Below are positions 1 to 6,524 of a stretch of 11,493 nt of DNA, piece after piece. A program made the position numbers and the translations under genes. Position 1 is the first letter of the stretch. Every line of letters starts with the position of its first letter. The notes under the pieces were generated by a model, which did not search any database, was not told the DNA's origin, and was given only the letters and a program-made list of their open reading frames with translations. Location of the stretch: the NCBI GenBank assembly GCA_018366495.1, contig JAGZHZ010000046.1, positions 1-11,493 on the forward strand, given 5' to 3'. The stretch comes from Clostridiales bacterium. GTDB taxonomy: Bacteria; Bacillota; Clostridia; Lachnospirales; Lachnospiraceae.

Positions 1-38
1 ACCTTTTCTATTGGATTTATCTTACTTTTTCTAGACAT
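1..38 (-). CDS. Transposase (OrfA-like) N-terminal fragment, cut by window edge
   Basis: The ATG at 36-38 opens a minus-strand frame reading MSRKSKINPIEK before the window ends. It is preceded by GGGGG at 46-50, a usable ribosome binding site seven bases upstream. The basic start followed by an x-P-x-E-K turn is like the start of IS3-group OrfA proteins, which bind the element ends through a helix-turn-helix. Twelve residues are too few to prove homology; the hairpin and the end-like sequence beside it are the main support. The alternative is an unrelated gene start. Confidence 0.4.
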   Translation of the reverse strand, partial: MSRKSKINPIEK

Positions 39-43
39 GAAAA

Positions 44-89
44 TACCCCCACATAGGACTTTTATATTTCATTGTCCTATATGAGGGTA
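44..89 (-). promoter_or_regulatory. Hairpin covering the transposase ribosome binding site
   Basis: Positions 44-59 and 74-89 pair over 16 positions with two mismatches, leaving a 14-base loop. In the minus-strand transcript the 3' arm contains the GGGGG that serves the ATG at 38, so folding would hide the ribosome binding site. In elements such as IS10 and IS50 comparable hairpins form only in transcripts that enter from outside and prevent translation from read-through RNA. Here the upstream gene (228-611) points into the element, so such read-through is expected. A plain transcription terminator is a weaker alternative, because the arm is followed by only a short U-tract. Confidence 0.5.
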
Positions 90-227
90 GCATATCATTA
101 TTTCTTTTTCAGTGTGACAGCCTATTCTTTTTTATGGTATTTTTCAGTTATTGCAATATAAAATTTTATAGCTATCTCCAAATTATTTTTAAATGGCATA
201 ATATGATAAAGAACCATAAAATTTTAA

Positions 228-611
228 TTATATTCCTAGAATATAAAACCCATTATATCTTTTAGCTTTATCTAACCATTCAATTACAATTTCATACTCT
301 GCAGTTTTTTCTTCTTTGAGTCTTTGGATAATAGGATCTATAAAATTCGGAGCATAATAGTTAACTCCGTATAGATCAACCACCCCACTTTCCAAATTAC
401 TATACATTCCGCAGTTGAAAATATGGCTGTATTCATGAAAAAATGTCTCCACATCATCTATATATAAGGAATCATTCTGCCAAAAATTGATTTTTTTCGC
501 CAAATCCTTTCTTTTCGTTTTGGCTGGCAACTTACAAAACTGGATTTCTATGAACGCTGAGCCACCATAATTTCTTCGTTCTTCTTGATTAGAAAAAGTA
601 TGAAACAACAC
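228..611 (-). CDS. Orphan small cytoplasmic protein, 127 aa, possible immunity-like protein
   Basis: I do not recognise a named family with certainty. The protein has no signal peptide or membrane segment and is rich in aromatic and acidic residues, with an amphipathic C-terminal part (about residues 92-118) ending GFYILGI. Its size, composition and orphan setting recall single-domain immunity proteins of polymorphic toxin systems, but this is an impression. Residues 59-63 (HEYSH) match the HExxH zinc-protease pattern; no third ligand is evident and the match is probably chance. Translation starts at GTG (609-611), supported by AAAGGAGGTGAT ending five bases upstream, which is nearly a full complement of the 16S tail. 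The gene is visibly more AT-rich than those downstream of 666 and lies between an insertion-sequence end and the S8 peptidase gene, which fits acquired DNA. It has its own promoter at 653-662. Confidence 0.75.
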   Translation of the reverse strand: MLFHTFSNQEERRNYGGSAFIEIQFCKLPAKTKRKDLAKKINFWQNDSLYIDDVETFFHEYSHIFNCGMYSNLESGVVDLYGVNYYAPNFIDPIIQRLKEEKTAEYEIVIEWLDKAKRYNGFYILGI

Positions 612-652
612 GGTATCACCTCCTTTGCTTCTAACCTTTTTATCTATTTTTT

Positions 653-662
653 ATTATACCAT
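653..662 (-). promoter_or_regulatory. Extended -10 promoter for the 228-611 gene
   Basis: The minus strand reads TGGTATAAT, a perfect -10 hexamer at 653-658 with the TGn extension. No good -35 lies 16-18 bases upstream, as is common for extended -10 promoters. Transcription would start near 646, about 35 bases before the GTG start. The hexamer sits immediately beyond the stop codon of the S8 peptidase gene, so the small gene can be expressed separately from that gene. Confidence 0.6.
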
Positions 663-665
663 ATG

Positions 666-2399
666 TTATATTGGCAGACTGTTTTTTACACAAAGCGTCC
701 CATATCCCACTGTCGGATTCGGCCATTCTTCAAAGTTTGGCAGATGAACCGCTCCTTTTCTCAGATATGCTTTTACTTTCTGACCATATAAATATGGATC
801 GTTTCCCTCCACAATCCCCCACTGCATCAGCATCGCTGCTGCCCCTGTCACAAACGGTGCTGCAAAAGATGTTCCTGTCACTCGGACATATCCGCCATTG
901 ACAGCTGTTGTCATGATATCGACGCCGGGCGCTACCAGATCTGGTTTCACCTGATTGTTATCTCTTGTATAGCCTCTCCCCGAAAACGGCGCATAGGTGA
1001 GAAGTCTTGAATCGTATGCCCCCACTGAGATTCCTCCCCTTGCTGTCGAGGGAATGGTCAGTGTCGTTTGAGGAACCGGTTGATAGAACCGTGTCTGAGG
1101 ATTGAGAACTCCTGCTTCCGGCAGCCACATATCATATCTTCCAGTCACGATCGTGCGCGGGATCAGCTGTACCCCCCAGACACCGCTGTCCACATAGGTG
1201 CCGATCGGCAGAAAGGAAATATAAATTTCCTGAGAAGTGCTGTACGGACTTGGCGTTCCATAATATACCAAAAGTTCTGTATTCCCAGCGACATATCTCT
1301 GTGTTCCCAGCCGTTTCTGAAACGGACCGATTTTCTGTCCTGACGGATGAATCATCACAAGATCAAAATCATCTTCATACTCTTTCCAAAGCTGAAGATT
1401 CAAAGACAATTCGTATTGTCCGATTCCAAATTCTACAAGCTTTGGCTGCCCTGACTGCAAAACGCCTTCTGTGTGCCCTGCTGCCTCCCCTTCGTTTCCA
1501 GTTCCAATGACAATCACGGATTTGCCGATCTGCGCCATATTGTCGAGATACGTCTCCAGTATGGAAAGCCCGTCATGGGAACCATATACGTTCCCAAAAC
1601 TGAGATTGATCACATATGGCATCCCATATTCCTGTGCTTTCTGCGTCACATATGCCAGAGCTTCCATCAGCTCTGTCGTCCTTGGAAACGAGTCGGGTCG
1701 GGGCTGTCCCAATTTTACAACGAGAATATCGCTCTCCCATGCCACGCCTCTGTATCTGCCATTCGAGGCACGTCCGTTTCCTGCTGCAATTCCCAGCACC
1801 TGTGTGCCATGACCGCTCAGATCCCTCACAGGGACTATTTTTCTTCCCTCCGCTTCATTTGCTGCATTCAGCGCTTCATTGATCTGTTCCCTTGTGTATT
1901 CTGTTCCCGTTTTAAATCCCTTCGGAGGATTTTCCCCTCCTGTCTGATCCCAGATATTTAAAATTCTGGTACTTCCGTCCTCATTCCGAAAATCCGGGTG
2001 AAAATAATCCACTCCAGAGTCAATCACTGCCACTAAAATTCCTCTGCCATTCAGCATTTTTTCTCCTGATTGCAAAGGATTCATGCAAGAGGCTGTCTTT
2101 CCCTGATTTACAGAGAAAAACAGCCTCTTTGGTTTTTCAATATATTCAATTTCTGGCTGAAGCGCAAATTCCGGGATCATTCGCTCCGGAATTGTCACGA
2201 TCGCATATCCGGCATACAGCTGGGCAATCTGTATCTGCGGTGTTTCCAGACGGGAGAGATCTCCGTGGTACCGTACAATGAGATCCCATACCTTGTCCTC
2301 CTTGTCATATCCTACATTCAATTCCAATGACCGCTCTCGTTCCTCTTCAGTCGCATTTAAAGCTAAATTCAGCATATTCTCTATTTTCTGATCAGGCAT
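666..2399 (-). CDS. CspB-like S8 family serine peptidase (subtilase)
   Basis: A 577-residue subtilisin-family endopeptidase. The order is an N-terminal prodomain (about 1-100), then catalytic Asp127 (AVIDSGVDY), His197 (SGHGTQV), oxyanion Asn302 (GTGNEG) and Ser511 (GTSFAAP). All catalytic positions are intact, so it should be active. A long insertion (about 313-450, beta-rich) between Asn302 and Ser511 matches the jelly-roll domain of the clostridial Csp germination proteases. There is no signal peptide, so it is made in the cytoplasm. Csp proteins cut pro-SleC during spore germination, but Lachnospiraceae carry several paralogs with unknown substrates, so a germination role is not shown here. 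The ATG at 2399 follows AAGGGGAAAAGAAG. It is the last gene of the run from 4246, 49 bases after the Gx transporter gene, and its product is the least obviously related to its neighbours. Confidence 0.9.
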   Translation of the reverse strand: MPDQKIENMLNLALNATEEERERSLELNVGYDKEDKVWDLIVRYHGDLSRLETPQIQIAQLYAGYAIVTIPERMIPEFALQPEIEYIEKPKRLFFSVNQGKTASCMNPLQSGEKMLNGRGILVAVIDSGVDYFHPDFRNEDGSTRILNIWDQTGGENPPKGFKTGTEYTREQINEALNAANEAEGRKIVPVRDLSGHGTQVLGIAAGNGRASNGRYRGVAWESDILVVKLGQPRPDSFPRTTELMEALAYVTQKAQEYGMPYVINLSFGNVYGSHDGLSILETYLDNMAQIGKSVIVIGTGNEGEAAGHTEGVLQSGQPKLVEFGIGQYELSLNLQLWKEYEDDFDLVMIHPSGQKIGPFQKRLGTQRYVAGNTELLVYYGTPSPYSTSQEIYISFLPIGTYVDSGVWGVQLIPRTIVTGRYDMWLPEAGVLNPQTRFYQPVPQTTLTIPSTARGGISVGAYDSRLLTYAPFSGRGYTRDNNQVKPDLVAPGVDIMTTAVNGGYVRVTGTSFAAPFVTGAAAMLMQWGIVEGNDPYLYGQKVKAYLRKGAVHLPNFEEWPNPTVGYGTLCVKNSLPI

Positions 2400-2448
2400 C
2401 TTCTTTTCCCCTTTTTCTTTTAGTTTATTCAGAGCCTGCCTGAAATAG

Positions 2449-2943
2449 TCACACAGTCCACTTTTTTATTCGCTTTATCAATTCTCCTCCTGCAATTCCG
2501 ATCAGAGCCCCTGTCACAACTCCGCTTATAATCAAAACCGGAAGATAATATAAAATCTGCTCCGTTTCCAAAATCAGCATTGCTGTCAAAATCTGACCGA
2601 CATTATGGAAGATTCCCCCTATGATACTGACGCCGATCTCATCGAGCCATCCTGTCTTTTTTATCAGAATCATCATTGCCAGACTGAGCATACCGCCTGC
2701 AAAACTGTACATCATTGCAGCCATGTTTCCAAAAGTCAGGCTGACGAGAAGAATACGGATTGCCGACAGCGCCAGCGCCTCTTTCTCTCCCCAGCAGTAC
2801 AAAGCCGTCACTACTACGATGTTTGCAAGTCCCAGTTTCATTCCCGGAACAGGAAGCTGCAATGGAAGAATAGATTCCACATAGCTCAGGATAAAAGCAA
2901 GCGCCGTCAGCAGTCCAAAGTTTGTCATTTTTTTTATGGACAT
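2449..2943 (-). CDS. Gx transporter family membrane protein (Hpre_diP_synt_I family; EetB-like)
   Basis: A 164-residue integral membrane protein with about five hydrophobic segments (near 8-28, 40-52, 58-95, 104-124 and 131-153) and a basic C-terminus. Family marks are PVPGMKLGLANI (31-42), the GEKEAL turn, and GGIFHNVGQ (109-117). Databases often call this family heptaprenyl diphosphate synthase component I, which is misleading: the protein looks like a small ECF-type substrate-binding membrane subunit, not a prenyltransferase. Members paired with a NusG-domain-II protein include EetB of Gram-positive flavin-based extracellular electron transfer loci. Its substrate is unknown. The ATG follows AAAGGAAAG, and the gene begins 30 bases after the NusG-domain-II gene, so the two are almost surely co-transcribed. 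Confidence 0.85.
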   Translation of the reverse strand: MSIKKMTNFGLLTALAFILSYVESILPLQLPVPGMKLGLANIVVVTALYCWGEKEALALSAIRILLVSLTFGNMAAMMYSFAGGMLSLAMMILIKKTGWLDEIGVSIIGGIFHNVGQILTAMLILETEQILYYLPVLIISGVVTGALIGIAGGELIKRIKKWTV

Positions 2944-2973
2944 TCTCTTCTTTCCTTTCTGCCTCTCTTTTCT

Positions 2974-3357
2974 TTAATTTGCAATGGAGTCAAAATCGCT
3001 CTGTTTCTCTCCTTCTACCTCCACCACAATCTTATGCGGCAGACATACGATGGTCTCCCCCACCTTGTCGATCTCCTTTTGATTCACACATAATTGATCC
3101 GGACAGTCCGCATAAATCATGTCGGCGCTTCCGTCCCTGATTCTCAAAATATTTTTTCCTTCCTGACTTTCCTGGTTGAAAGCAATCTCTACTTCCTGTT
3201 CTTCTGACAACAGATATCTCCCCTGTTCCACTCCATCCTGAAATACGATCACCTGACTTCCCTGTTCTCTTCCCATCTTCGCCGCAATTCCAGCCGCCGA
3301 TGCCGCAAGGATGCAGGCAGCTCCTAGAATAAAGCTGTTTCTTCTTTTTTTATCCAT
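2974..3357 (-). CDS. NusG domain II-containing membrane-anchored protein (EetA-like)
   Basis: A 127-residue protein with a basic start (MDKKRR), one membrane-spanning segment at about 8-26, and an extracytoplasmic beta-rich domain. The family signature is visible: CPDQLC, then VCLPHKIVVEV about 20 residues later, giving three conserved cysteines. Despite the domain name there is no KOW or NGN region, so it is not a transcription factor. Family members are paired with Gx transporter genes and, in Listeria and Lactiplantibacillus electron-transfer loci, are called EetA. The exact biochemical role is unknown. The ATG at 3357 is preceded by AGAGGTGA about 12 bases upstream, a slightly long spacing. 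The gene starts 22 bases after the TtcA-like gene ends. Confidence 0.85.
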   Translation of the reverse strand: MDKKRRNSFILGAACILAASAAGIAAKMGREQGSQVIVFQDGVEQGRYLLSEEQEVEIAFNQESQEGKNILRIRDGSADMIYADCPDQLCVNQKEIDKVGETIVCLPHKIVVEVEGEKQSDFDSIAN

Positions 3358-3379
3358 GTTTTATCTTTTCACCTCTGCT

Positions 3380-4246
3380 TTATTCTGTTGTCTCTCTTTC
3401 CTCTTCATCATCTCCTTTTCTGTCATACGTCTCCAAAAAATGATGCACTTTTCCATCTTTTTTATACGCGATCACGGTGTTTAAATTTACATTTTCCACA
3501 CTTCGGAAGATGTTCGATTCGATGTGAGGATTGATCGTCCGGAATTTTCGGATCAGCTCCTTCATCTCCTGCCGCTTTGAATTGCTGACGCCTTCTTCAT
3601 CCACCTCGCGCTTTTCCGTAAATCTGCAGGCACACTGAATAAAATGAAGATCGTTGTAGCGCGCCCACTCTATAATATCGTCTTCTTTTATCATATACAT
3701 CGGTCGGATCAGCTGCATCCCTTCAAAATTTGTGCTGTGCAGCTTTGGCATCATCGTCTGAATCTGCCCCCCGTACAGCATTCCCATCAAGATCGTCTCG
3801 ATCACATCGTCAAAATGATGCCCCAGCGCAATCTTGTTGCATCCCAGTTCTTTTGCCTTACTGTACAGATAGCCGCGCCGCATTCTTGCACATAAATAGC
3901 ATGGGGAGTCTTCAATATTAACAACTGCGTCAAAAATTTCGGACTCAAACATGGTGATGGGTACGTTTAAAATCTCGGCATTGTCAATAATCCGTTGTCT
4001 GTTTGCCGGATTATATCCCGGATTCATCACAAGAAATACCATCTCAAATGGAAATTTTCCATGGCGTTTCAGCTCCTGCAATAATTTTGCAAGAAGCATG
4101 GAATCTTTCCCGCCTGAGATACAAACTGCAATCTTGTCTCCCTCCCGAATCAGATCATAATCCTGAATGCCTCTTATGAAGGGACGCCATAATTGTTTTC
4201 TGAACTTCTTGATAATGCTTCGCTCGATTTCCTGATATCTCTCCAC
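3380..4246 (-). CDS. ttcA: TtcA-family PP-loop ATPase (tRNA 2-thiocytidine biosynthesis-like)
   Basis: A 288-residue adenylating enzyme. The PP-loop SGGKDS is at 44-49, followed by CYLC (Cys116, Cys119), the GHHFDDVIET motif at 142-151, and CAC (Cys205, Cys207). This arrangement agrees with TtcA, where a CxxC pair plus one later cysteine hold a [4Fe-4S] cluster used to put sulfur on C32 of tRNA. TilS, which has the same fold, lacks these cysteines. The tRNA target in this group of Bacillota homologues is inferred from the family. The C-terminus ends in an unusual acidic tail (about 277-288). The start is GTG (4244-4246), seven bases after AAGGAAG, with no ATG in frame upstream. It is the first gene of the run down to 666, just below a terminator; I see no clear promoter, only a purine-rich leader. 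Confidence 0.8.
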   Translation of the reverse strand: MERYQEIERSIIKKFRKQLWRPFIRGIQDYDLIREGDKIAVCISGGKDSMLLAKLLQELKRHGKFPFEMVFLVMNPGYNPANRQRIIDNAEILNVPITMFESEIFDAVVNIEDSPCYLCARMRRGYLYSKAKELGCNKIALGHHFDDVIETILMGMLYGGQIQTMMPKLHSTNFEGMQLIRPMYMIKEDDIIEWARYNDLHFIQCACRFTEKREVDEEGVSNSKRQEMKELIRKFRTINPHIESNIFRSVENVNLNTVIAYKKDGKVHHFLETYDRKGDDEEERETTE

Positions 4247-4302
4247 GCTTTTTCTTCCTTTCTTCTGTCTCTTTTCTTCTTCTCTTCTGCTTTTATCGTG
4301 TC

Positions 4303-4340
4303 ATCACAAAACGGCAGTGCATCTTGCGACGCACCGCCGT
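4303..4340 (-). terminator. Intrinsic terminator after the cytidylate-kinase-like gene
   Basis: Positions 4311-4320 and 4331-4340 form a ten-base-pair stem in the minus-strand transcript (ACGGCGGTGC with GCACTGCCGT, one G-U pair) around a ten-base loop, followed directly by UUUUGUG. It lies 15 bases after the stop codon of the kinase-like gene and separates the liv transcription unit from the TtcA-like gene. Confidence 0.88.
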
Positions 4341-4355
4341 CCCAATGGATTCAAT

Positions 4356-4982
4356 CTATGAAAAACGCACTTTGATATACGCTTTGATCTCCTCCACACA
4401 TTTTTCAAATCCCAGCTTACTGCTGTTCAAACACAAATCATAGTTCTGGGCATCAAGCCAGTCTCTGCCTGTGTAATAATGATAGTAATCACTTCGGAAT
4501 TTATCTGTCTTCGCCATAAACCGCAGCATTTCCTTCTCATTCATGGAAGAACGCTCCAGCGCTCTTTGCAGACAGTAATCTTTCGGCGCATGTACAAATA
4601 CGCTGACTACGTTTGGATTGTCTTTCAAAATAAAATCTGCACACCGTCCGATAAAAACGCAGGATTCTTTTTCTGCAAGTTCCCGGATGATCTTTGCCTG
4701 ATAATTAAACAGGTTGTCATTTGAGACAAAACCGTCGCTTTCAGGTGGAATCACTTTTCCCTTATATGCTCCCTTTGCTTTGCCAAACAGATGAATTCCT
4801 TTTAATTTCTCGTCTGCCTGATTGAACAGCATCTCATTGATTCCGCTGTCCTCCGAAGCCATTCTCAAAATCTCTCTGCTGTAGCACGGAATCTGTAAAT
4901 CCTCGGCAAGCATCTGTCCAATCGTTTTTCCGCCGCTTCCATACTGGCGTGCAATCGTAATAATTACTTTCTGGTCTCCCAT
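4356..4982 (-). CDS. Cytidylate kinase-like family protein (Cytidylate_kin2)
   Basis: A 208-residue P-loop nucleoside-monophosphate-kinase-like protein. The N-terminal strand VIITIARQYGSGGKTIG carries a variant P-loop (about 12-22). IPCYSREIL (31-39) and FIGRCADFIL (110-119) are the phosphate-handling and core segments, and RSDYYHYYTGRDWLDAQNYD (163-182) is typical of the family. It resembles Cmk but is shorter and more divergent, and its real substrate is not established; many Lachnospiraceae carry several copies. I chose the ATG at 4982, which has GGAGGGG six bases upstream. An ATG at 5030 would add 16 residues, but it lacks a well-spaced binding site and nearly abuts the livF stop. It follows livF by 59 bases and shares its terminator, so it is probably co-transcribed with the transporter. 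Confidence 0.85.
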   Translation of the reverse strand: MGDQKVIITIARQYGSGGKTIGQMLAEDLQIPCYSREILRMASEDSGINEMLFNQADEKLKGIHLFGKAKGAYKGKVIPPESDGFVSNDNLFNYQAKIIRELAEKESCVFIGRCADFILKDNPNVVSVFVHAPKDYCLQRALERSSMNEKEMLRFMAKTDKFRSDYYHYYTGRDWLDAQNYDLCLNSSKLGFEKCVEEIKAYIKVRFS

Positions 4983-5041
4983 CGTAAACCCCTCCATTCC
5001 TATGTTTACTAAACCGACAGGCATTCTCATCGGATTATTCT

Positions 5042-5752
5042 CTATTCTCCAAGATATGCTTTCTTGATGGAATCATCATTCATCAGTTCATCTGCCGATG
5101 CACTTTTTACAATTTTGCCTGTCTCAAGAACGTATGCGCGGTCTGCGATTTCCAGGGCTTTCTTTGCATTCTGCTCTACCAGAAGAACTGTCGTTCCGCT
5201 GGCGCTCACCTGCTTTATGATGTCAAAAATCTCATTTACAAAGATCGGTGACAGTCCCATGGAAGGTTCATCCATCAGAATAATCTTCGGATGCGACATC
5301 AATGCACGTCCCATGGCGAGCATCTGCTGCTCTCCTCCGCTCAATGTCCCCGCAAGCTGTGTTTTTCGTTCCTGCAATCTGGGGAATCTTCGATATACCA
5401 TCTCCAGAGTTTTATTGATCTCTTCTTTATCTTTTCTGGTATAGGCGCCCAAAATCAGATTTTCATATACGCTCAGGTCTGCAAAAACTCTTCGTCCCTC
5501 CGGCACATGAGCCATACCAAGTGTCACAATCTTATGCCCCGGCATTTTTGTGATATCGTTTCCCTCAAATTCTATTTTACCAGATTTTGCTCTCAAAAGT
5601 CCAGTCACTGTATGAAGAATTGTTGTCTTTCCTGCTCCGTTTGCCCCAATCAGCGCAATGACTTCTCCCTGATTTACTTCAAAGGAAATACCTTTGATTG
5701 CCTGAATCACTCCATAATATACGTTTAAACCGCTAACTTTCAACATTGCCAT
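5042..5752 (-). CDS. livF: Branched-chain amino acid ABC transporter ATP-binding protein LivF
   Basis: A 236-residue cytoplasmic ATPase of the high-affinity branched-chain amino acid importer. Walker A is GANGAGKT (36-43), the signature LSGGEQQ (137-143), and Walker B IILMDE (157-162). The switch region reads LLVEQNAKKAL, with Gln194 in place of the usual histidine, a normal feature of LivF. PEGRRVFADLSVYENL (84-99) is also characteristic and separates it from LivG. Its length is normal. The start ATG follows AGGAGG, part of which overlaps the livG stop codon, and only 12 bases separate the genes, so translation is likely coupled. It pairs with LivG as a heterodimer driving LivH and LivM. Confidence 0.96.
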   Translation of the reverse strand: MAMLKVSGLNVYYGVIQAIKGISFEVNQGEVIALIGANGAGKTTILHTVTGLLRAKSGKIEFEGNDITKMPGHKIVTLGMAHVPEGRRVFADLSVYENLILGAYTRKDKEEINKTLEMVYRRFPRLQERKTQLAGTLSGGEQQMLAMGRALMSHPKIILMDEPSMGLSPIFVNEIFDIIKQVSASGTTVLLVEQNAKKALEIADRAYVLETGKIVKSASADELMNDDSIKKAYLGE

Positions 5753-5764
5753 GCGTTTTTCCTC

Positions 5765-6523
5765 CTACTCGCCCAGATATGCTGTGATTACTTTTGGATC
5801 ATTTAACACAACATCTGGAGTTCCATTTGCCAGCTCTGTTCCAAAGTTCAGCACATACAGATATTCACAGATTCCGGATACCAGTTTCATATCATGTTCA
5901 ATCAGAAGAATCGTGACGCCAAATTTTTTTCGGATCAGTTCAATCGTCTCCATCAGCTCTGCCGTCTCATTCGGGTTCATACCTGCGGCAGGCTCATCGA
6001 GCAGAAGCAGTTTTGGATTTGTCGCAAGGGCGCGGGCAATCTCCAGTTTTCTCTGTTTTCCGTAAGGCAGGTTCGATGCGAAGGTATCGGCATAGGAATC
6101 CAGCTCGAATACGTTCAGAATATCCATCGCTTTTTCATCCATCTCTTTTTCTTTTGCCTTATAAGATCCCAGATGCAAAATACTTTCTGCAAGACCATAT
6201 TTGACCTGATTGTGCAGGGCTGTCTTTACATTGTCTTTCACACTCATTTTATTAAAAAGTCTGATATTTTGAAATGTTCTGGCAATTCCTGCCTTACAAA
6301 TTTCAGAAGGTGTCTTTCCGATTATATTCACCCCGTCCAGTGTGATTGTACCGTCAGTAGGACGATACACCCCTGTCAAAAGGTTAAACGCCGTCGTCTT
6401 TCCTGCGCCGTTTGGTCCAATCAGACCTACCAGACTTCCTTTTTCCAGACTCATATTCAGGTTGTCCACTGCTCGCAGACCTCCAAAGGAAATTCCAAGA
6501 TTTTTCACTTCTAACAATGCCAT
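5765..6523 (-). CDS. livG: Branched-chain amino acid ABC transporter ATP-binding protein LivG
   Basis: A 252-residue ATPase subunit, partner of LivF. It shows FGGLRAVD near the N-terminus, Walker A GPNGAGKT (36-43), Q-loop Gln85 in ARTFQNIRLF, the LivG-type signature LPYGKQRKLEIARAL (152-166), Walker B LLLLDE (172-177) and switch His210 in LIEHDMKLV. The frame is open to 6577, but the ATG at 6523 is the start: it has AAGGAGGG eight bases upstream, and the protein then begins MALLEVKNL as in the family. That binding site lies inside the last codons of livM, and a single base separates the livM stop from this ATG, a clear case for translational coupling. Confidence 0.96.
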   Translation of the reverse strand: MALLEVKNLGISFGGLRAVDNLNMSLEKGSLVGLIGPNGAGKTTAFNLLTGVYRPTDGTITLDGVNIIGKTPSEICKAGIARTFQNIRLFNKMSVKDNVKTALHNQVKYGLAESILHLGSYKAKEKEMDEKAMDILNVFELDSYADTFASNLPYGKQRKLEIARALATNPKLLLLDEPAAGMNPNETAELMETIELIRKKFGVTILLIEHDMKLVSGICEYLYVLNFGTELANGTPDVVLNDPKVITAYLGE

Positions 6524-6524
6524 C

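Larger units (their letters stand above)
1..119 (-). mobile_element. Partial insertion sequence end, IS3-family-like
   Basis: Read on the minus strand, the stretch from 119 down begins TGTCACACTGAAAAAG, then has a long imperfect hairpin (44-89), a purine-rich ribosome binding site and an ATG at 38. The first twelve residues resemble the N-terminus of helix-turn-helix OrfA transposases of the IS3 group. A TG start, a short leader with a hairpin and a transposase gene pointing inward make up the typical 5' end of an insertion sequence. Only this end is in the window, so the terminal repeat partner and the target duplication cannot be checked. The exact outer boundary could be 119 or a few bases further (to 122). 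The family call is an inference from a very short peptide and remembered family features. Confidence 0.45.

Noticed and set aside
1473..1961. 162-codon plus-strand open frame opposite the S8 peptidase gene
   Set aside because: It lies wholly antisense to a gene with intact catalytic motifs, has no ribosome binding site, and shows the Cys/His/Ser-rich composition of a shadow frame.
4983..5030. Longer start for the cytidylate-kinase-like gene (ATG at 5030)
   Set aside because: The binding site is too far from that ATG, and the added residues are not like the family. The ATG at 4982 has GGAGGGG at good spacing.
5894..6514. 206-codon plus-strand open frame opposite livG
   Set aside because: It is antisense to a complete ABC ATPase with all motifs, and its composition is non-protein-like. 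It is a shadow.
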